6,916 bases of DNA from UBA5760 sp964649385 (lineage in GTDB: Bacteria; Chloroflexota; Dehalococcoidia; Dehalococcoidales; UBA5760). The notes beneath the pieces are model-generated. The model searched no databases. It was not told where the DNA came from and saw nothing but the letters and a program-made list of their open reading frames with translations. The stretch lies in the NCBI GenBank assembly GCA_964649385.1, contig CAZYRA010000064.1:1-6916 (forward strand), given 5' to 3'. Positions 5,798-6,916 of this stretch are shown piece by piece. Every line of letters begins with the position of its first letter. Positions within the stretch are counted from its first letter, which is position 1. A program made the position numbers and the translations under genes.

Positions 5798-5826
5798 ATT
5801 ATCTATCGGCTATGTCTTTCTGTCAA
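5798..5826 (-). promoter_or_regulatory. Strong sigma70-type promoter of the Mop gene
   Basis: On the minus strand a perfect TTGACA (5826-5821) is followed after 17 bases by GATAAT (5803-5798), one base from consensus. Transcription should begin near 5791, leaving about 49 bases of leader ending in AGGAGG. A palindrome TCAATTGA (5823-5830) overlaps the -35 and could be an operator. The promoter starts 19 bases inside the boundary set by repeat copy 2, so the cassette carries its own expression signal. Confidence 0.75.
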
Positions 5827-5844
5827 TTGATCAGAGAACGCAAT

Positions 5845-5877
5845 TTGGTCACTGGTTCAAATCCGGTCGCTACCACT
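5845..5877 (+). repeat. Copy 2 of the tRNA 3'-end repeat (31/33)
   Basis: Same 33 bases as the tRNA end with two substitutions: A to G at 5865 (weakening a T-stem pair to G-U) and G to A at 5872 (in the acceptor strand). The antisense of this copy encodes the last residues and TGA stop of the ORF ending at 5857. Confidence 0.88.
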
Positions 5878-6108
5878 TTGCTTTTCAAGCTCTTTAAGTT
5901 TTTCGACGACCTTACCCGTATTATGCGGCATTTTCATTGCTTGTCTTATTATGTGGCTTGCTTCTTTCTCTTTGCCACTATTCAGTAGGTCGCTTGCCGT
6001 CTTTACTTTGCAAGCTATTGGAAGCCATGCGTTACCTCCGTATGGTGTCCCTTTCCAGCCAGGGTTGCCAAATAATGATACTAAGTCGTCCAATGTCACC
6101 TCATACAC
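5857..6108 (-). CDS. Unknown protein, C-terminal half of a possibly frameshifted gene
   Basis: I do not recognise the family. The 83 residues are soluble: LDDLVSLFGNPGWKG near the start, a short aromatic stretch YGGNAWLP, then a helical part rich in Lys/Glu (SGKEKEASHII, VVEKLKELEKQ). The last residues, SGSDRI, and the stop come from antisense reading of tRNA-end copy 2, so the natural end may have been replaced on insertion. A GTG at 6108 opens the frame but has no ribosome site. A GTG at 6099 overlaps the upstream TGA (GTGA) and has AGGTG six bases before it, so it is the better start if this is a separate gene. Adding one T in the T5 run at 6118-6114 would fuse it to the preceding ORF. Confidence 0.55.
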   Translation of the reverse strand: MYEVTLDDLVSLFGNPGWKGTPYGGNAWLPIACKVKTASDLLNSGKEKEASHIIRQAMKMPHNTGKVVEKLKELEKQSGSDRI

Positions 6109-6341
6109 CTTTGAAAAAGTTTATTAACTTCGAAACTAGACTTTATTTGTCGAGCCTCATTACGTAAAGGCTGGAGTTGGCTCCACGCCTTATATCGATT
6201 TGTAGCTAACCTATCCCTAAGGGAGAAAAACTTAGAATCCACAGGGTAAACTCCTTTGATTAAGTGACGGACATTCCGTCCCTCGTGGTATAGAAGAGTC
6301 ACAAGATCAACATACATTGAAATAGTTTTACTACTATCCAA
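6096..6341 (-). CDS. Unknown protein, N-terminal half of a possibly frameshifted gene
   Basis: I do not recognise the family. The 81 residues contain a hydrophobic/aromatic N-terminal helix (MYVDLVTLLYHEGRNVRHLI) and a basic, helix-prone remainder (FFSLRDRLATNRYKAW). There is no membrane segment or catalytic motif. The TTG start at 6341 has GGGAG eight bases upstream; an in-frame ATG at 6317 is the alternative. The frame ends in KLFQRCMR and TGA, while the next frame reads on naturally as KVYEVTLDDL. The two frames overlap only across a T5 run, which suggests one gene of about 160 residues with a single-base loss, or two tightly coupled genes. No convincing promoter lies upstream on this strand. 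Confidence 0.55.
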   Translation of the reverse strand: MDSSKTISMYVDLVTLLYHEGRNVRHLIKGVYPVDSKFFSLRDRLATNRYKAWSQLQPLRNEARQIKSSFEVNKLFQRCMR

Positions 6342-6420
6342 GGTACAAGCTCCCTGTAAATGTGGTGGTGACTGACCTAACCTGGATTTAGCTGCACCTA
6401 AAATCTATACCACTATCCCC

Positions 6421-6449
6421 TTGACCTTCTCCGGATTCTTATATATTAT
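6421..6449 (+). promoter_or_regulatory. Sigma70-type promoter giving a leaderless cupin 2 mRNA
   Basis: TTGACC (6421-6426) and TATTAT (6444-6449) are separated by exactly 17 bases, each one base from consensus. Seven bases after the -10 is 6456, the A of the ATG. No Shine-Dalgarno sequence precedes that ATG. An imperfect inverted repeat GATTTAG/CTAAAATC (6385-6405) lies just upstream of the -35 and could be a regulator site. Nothing else is supported in 6342-6420. Confidence 0.75.
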
Positions 6450-6455
6450 CGCATT

Positions 6456-6815
6456 ATGGAAATAGTCAACCGTAGTCAGGTGAAGTCATTTATCACCAAA
6501 GATACCTCGGAAATCAGGGAGATTCTGGCTCCCCGGAACTCATCAATCAATAACCAGAGCCTTGCCGAAGCTAAGTTATTACCAGGGCAGACTACCGAGG
6601 AACATTATCACATTCGCTCTGAGGAGATTTATTACATATTGCGGGGTAGGGGCAGGATGTGGCTGGAAAACAATTCCAGGGACGTACAGACCGGGGATGG
6701 CATTGCTATACCTCCCGGTAAAAGACATAAGATTGAGAATACCGGCAAGGTGCCTCTGGTGCTACTGTGTTGCTGTGCTCCAGCGTATACTCATGAAGAT
6801 ACAATAGTGATTTGA
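6456..6815 (+). CDS. Cupin 2: small single-domain cupin_2 protein
   Basis: Single-domain cupin of 119 residues, similar in pattern to small proteins related to the cupin part of mannose-6-phosphate isomerases, but too short to be that enzyme; substrate unknown. Motif 1 is EHYHIRSEEIYYILRGRG (49-66) with His50, His52 and Glu56/57. Motif 2 is GDGIAIPPGKRHKIEN (80-95) with His91. The C-terminus has a CCC run and ends PAYTHEDTIVI, a tail often seen in this cupin group. The ATG at 6456 coincides with the predicted transcription start, so translation should be leaderless. The stop is eight bases before tRNA-end copy 3. It shares interval 3 with the two unknown ORFs but is divergent from them. Confidence 0.88.
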   Translation: MEIVNRSQVKSFITKDTSEIREILAPRNSSINNQSLAEAKLLPGQTTEEHYHIRSEEIYYILRGRGRMWLENNSRDVQTGDGIAIPPGKRHKIENTGKVPLVLLCCCAPAYTHEDTIVI

Positions 6816-6823
6816 TTCAGCTA

Positions 6824-6850
6824 ACTGGTTCAAATCCAGTCGCTGCCACT
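6824..6850 (+). repeat. Copy 3 of the tRNA 3'-end repeat (27/27 of the shorter core)
   Basis: Exact copy of 4912-4938: T-arm, acceptor 3' strand, discriminator and CT. It lacks the six variable-loop bases shared by copies 0-2. It starts eight bases after the cupin 2 stop. It is the distal boundary visible in this window; whether further copies follow beyond 6916 cannot be seen. Confidence 0.9.
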
Positions 6851-6916
6851 TTTTGTTGTTTGGGCTTAATTATTACTTCCCGTAGAACTATAGTGGGGGT
6901 TAGGTTAGCTTATTTT

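Larger units (their letters stand above)
4906..6850. mobile_element. Array of small gene cassettes bounded by tRNA-Met 3'-end repeats
   Basis: Three intervals are bounded by four direct copies of the tRNA 3' end. Interval 1 (about 565 bp) holds cupin 1. Interval 2 (about 374 bp) holds a Mop protein. Interval 3 (about 973 bp) holds two unknown ORFs and cupin 2. The DNA is clearly more AT-rich than the HerA-NurA operon to the left. Integrative elements using a tRNA 3' end as attB leave an intact tRNA at one end and a 3' fragment at the other; serial insertion would give this pattern. No integrase, transposase or integron attC-like site is present here, so the recombinase must be elsewhere. Copying of tRNA ends by replication slippage cannot be excluded, but unrelated cargo between copies argues against it. 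Confidence 0.65.

Noticed and set aside
6456..6815. Cupin 2 as mannose-6-phosphate isomerase
   Set aside because: Only one cupin domain of 119 residues is present. The catalytic enzyme is much longer, and the similarity is to the general fold and tail only.
4906..6850. Integron cassette array with attC sites
   Set aside because: The boundaries are tRNA 3' ends, not attC: I find no paired core sites or long imperfect inverted repeats at the junctions. A single GTTAGGT near 6900 is chance-level.
4906..6850. CRISPR-like repeat array
   Set aside because: Repeats are 27-33 bp but the intervals are 370-970 bp, of unequal length, and contain genes; the repeats are tRNA sequence.

Overview
The window looks like a chromosomal piece of an uncultivated bacterium, most plausibly a Chloroflexota/Dehalococcoidia-type organism. 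That placement is an inference from a bacterial HerA-NurA operon with a separate HAS-barrel protein, an elongator-type tRNA(CAU) without an encoded CCA, strong Shine-Dalgarno sites and sigma70-like promoters. No marker gene in the window settles it. There are two very different halves, meeting at the tRNA gene.

Left half (1-4660, all minus strand, moderately GC-rich): a compact operon read right to left. The order is nurA nuclease, a four-helix membrane protein, a 23-residue lysine-rich micro-ORF, a stand-alone HAS-barrel protein, a 26-residue micro-ORF, the HerA-type hexameric ATPase, and a patatin-like lipase running off the left edge. HerA and NurA form a known DNA-end-resection motor/nuclease pair. 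The membrane protein, HAS-barrel protein and two micro-ORFs are additional members. The 26-residue ORF is joined to both neighbours by ATGA stop/start overlaps, and its residues 9-20 resemble the same residues of HerA.

Junction (4661-4864): divergent promoters. A weak leftward one for nurA has a perfect 7-1-7 dyad over its -10 box. A very good rightward one serves the tRNA.

Right half (4865-6850, visibly more AT-rich): an intact tRNA-Met(CAU) gene is followed by three further direct copies of its 3' end (T-arm, acceptor 3' strand, discriminator base and two flanking bases). The copies lie about 565, 374 and 973 bp apart. The DNA between them holds small single-domain genes in both orientations: cupin 1 (+), a Mop/TOBE molybdate-binding protein (-), two overlapping unknown ORFs (-) that may be one frameshifted gene, and cupin 2 (+) with a promoter placed so that its mRNA should be leaderless. 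This has the layout of serial site-specific insertions of very small cassettes at a tRNA 3' end. No recombinase is encoded in the window. The three filled intervals behave like a tRNA-anchored cassette array, and this is the most interesting feature here.

No stretch over 300 bases is without a gene. In the last 66 bases (6851-6916) I see nothing I can support.
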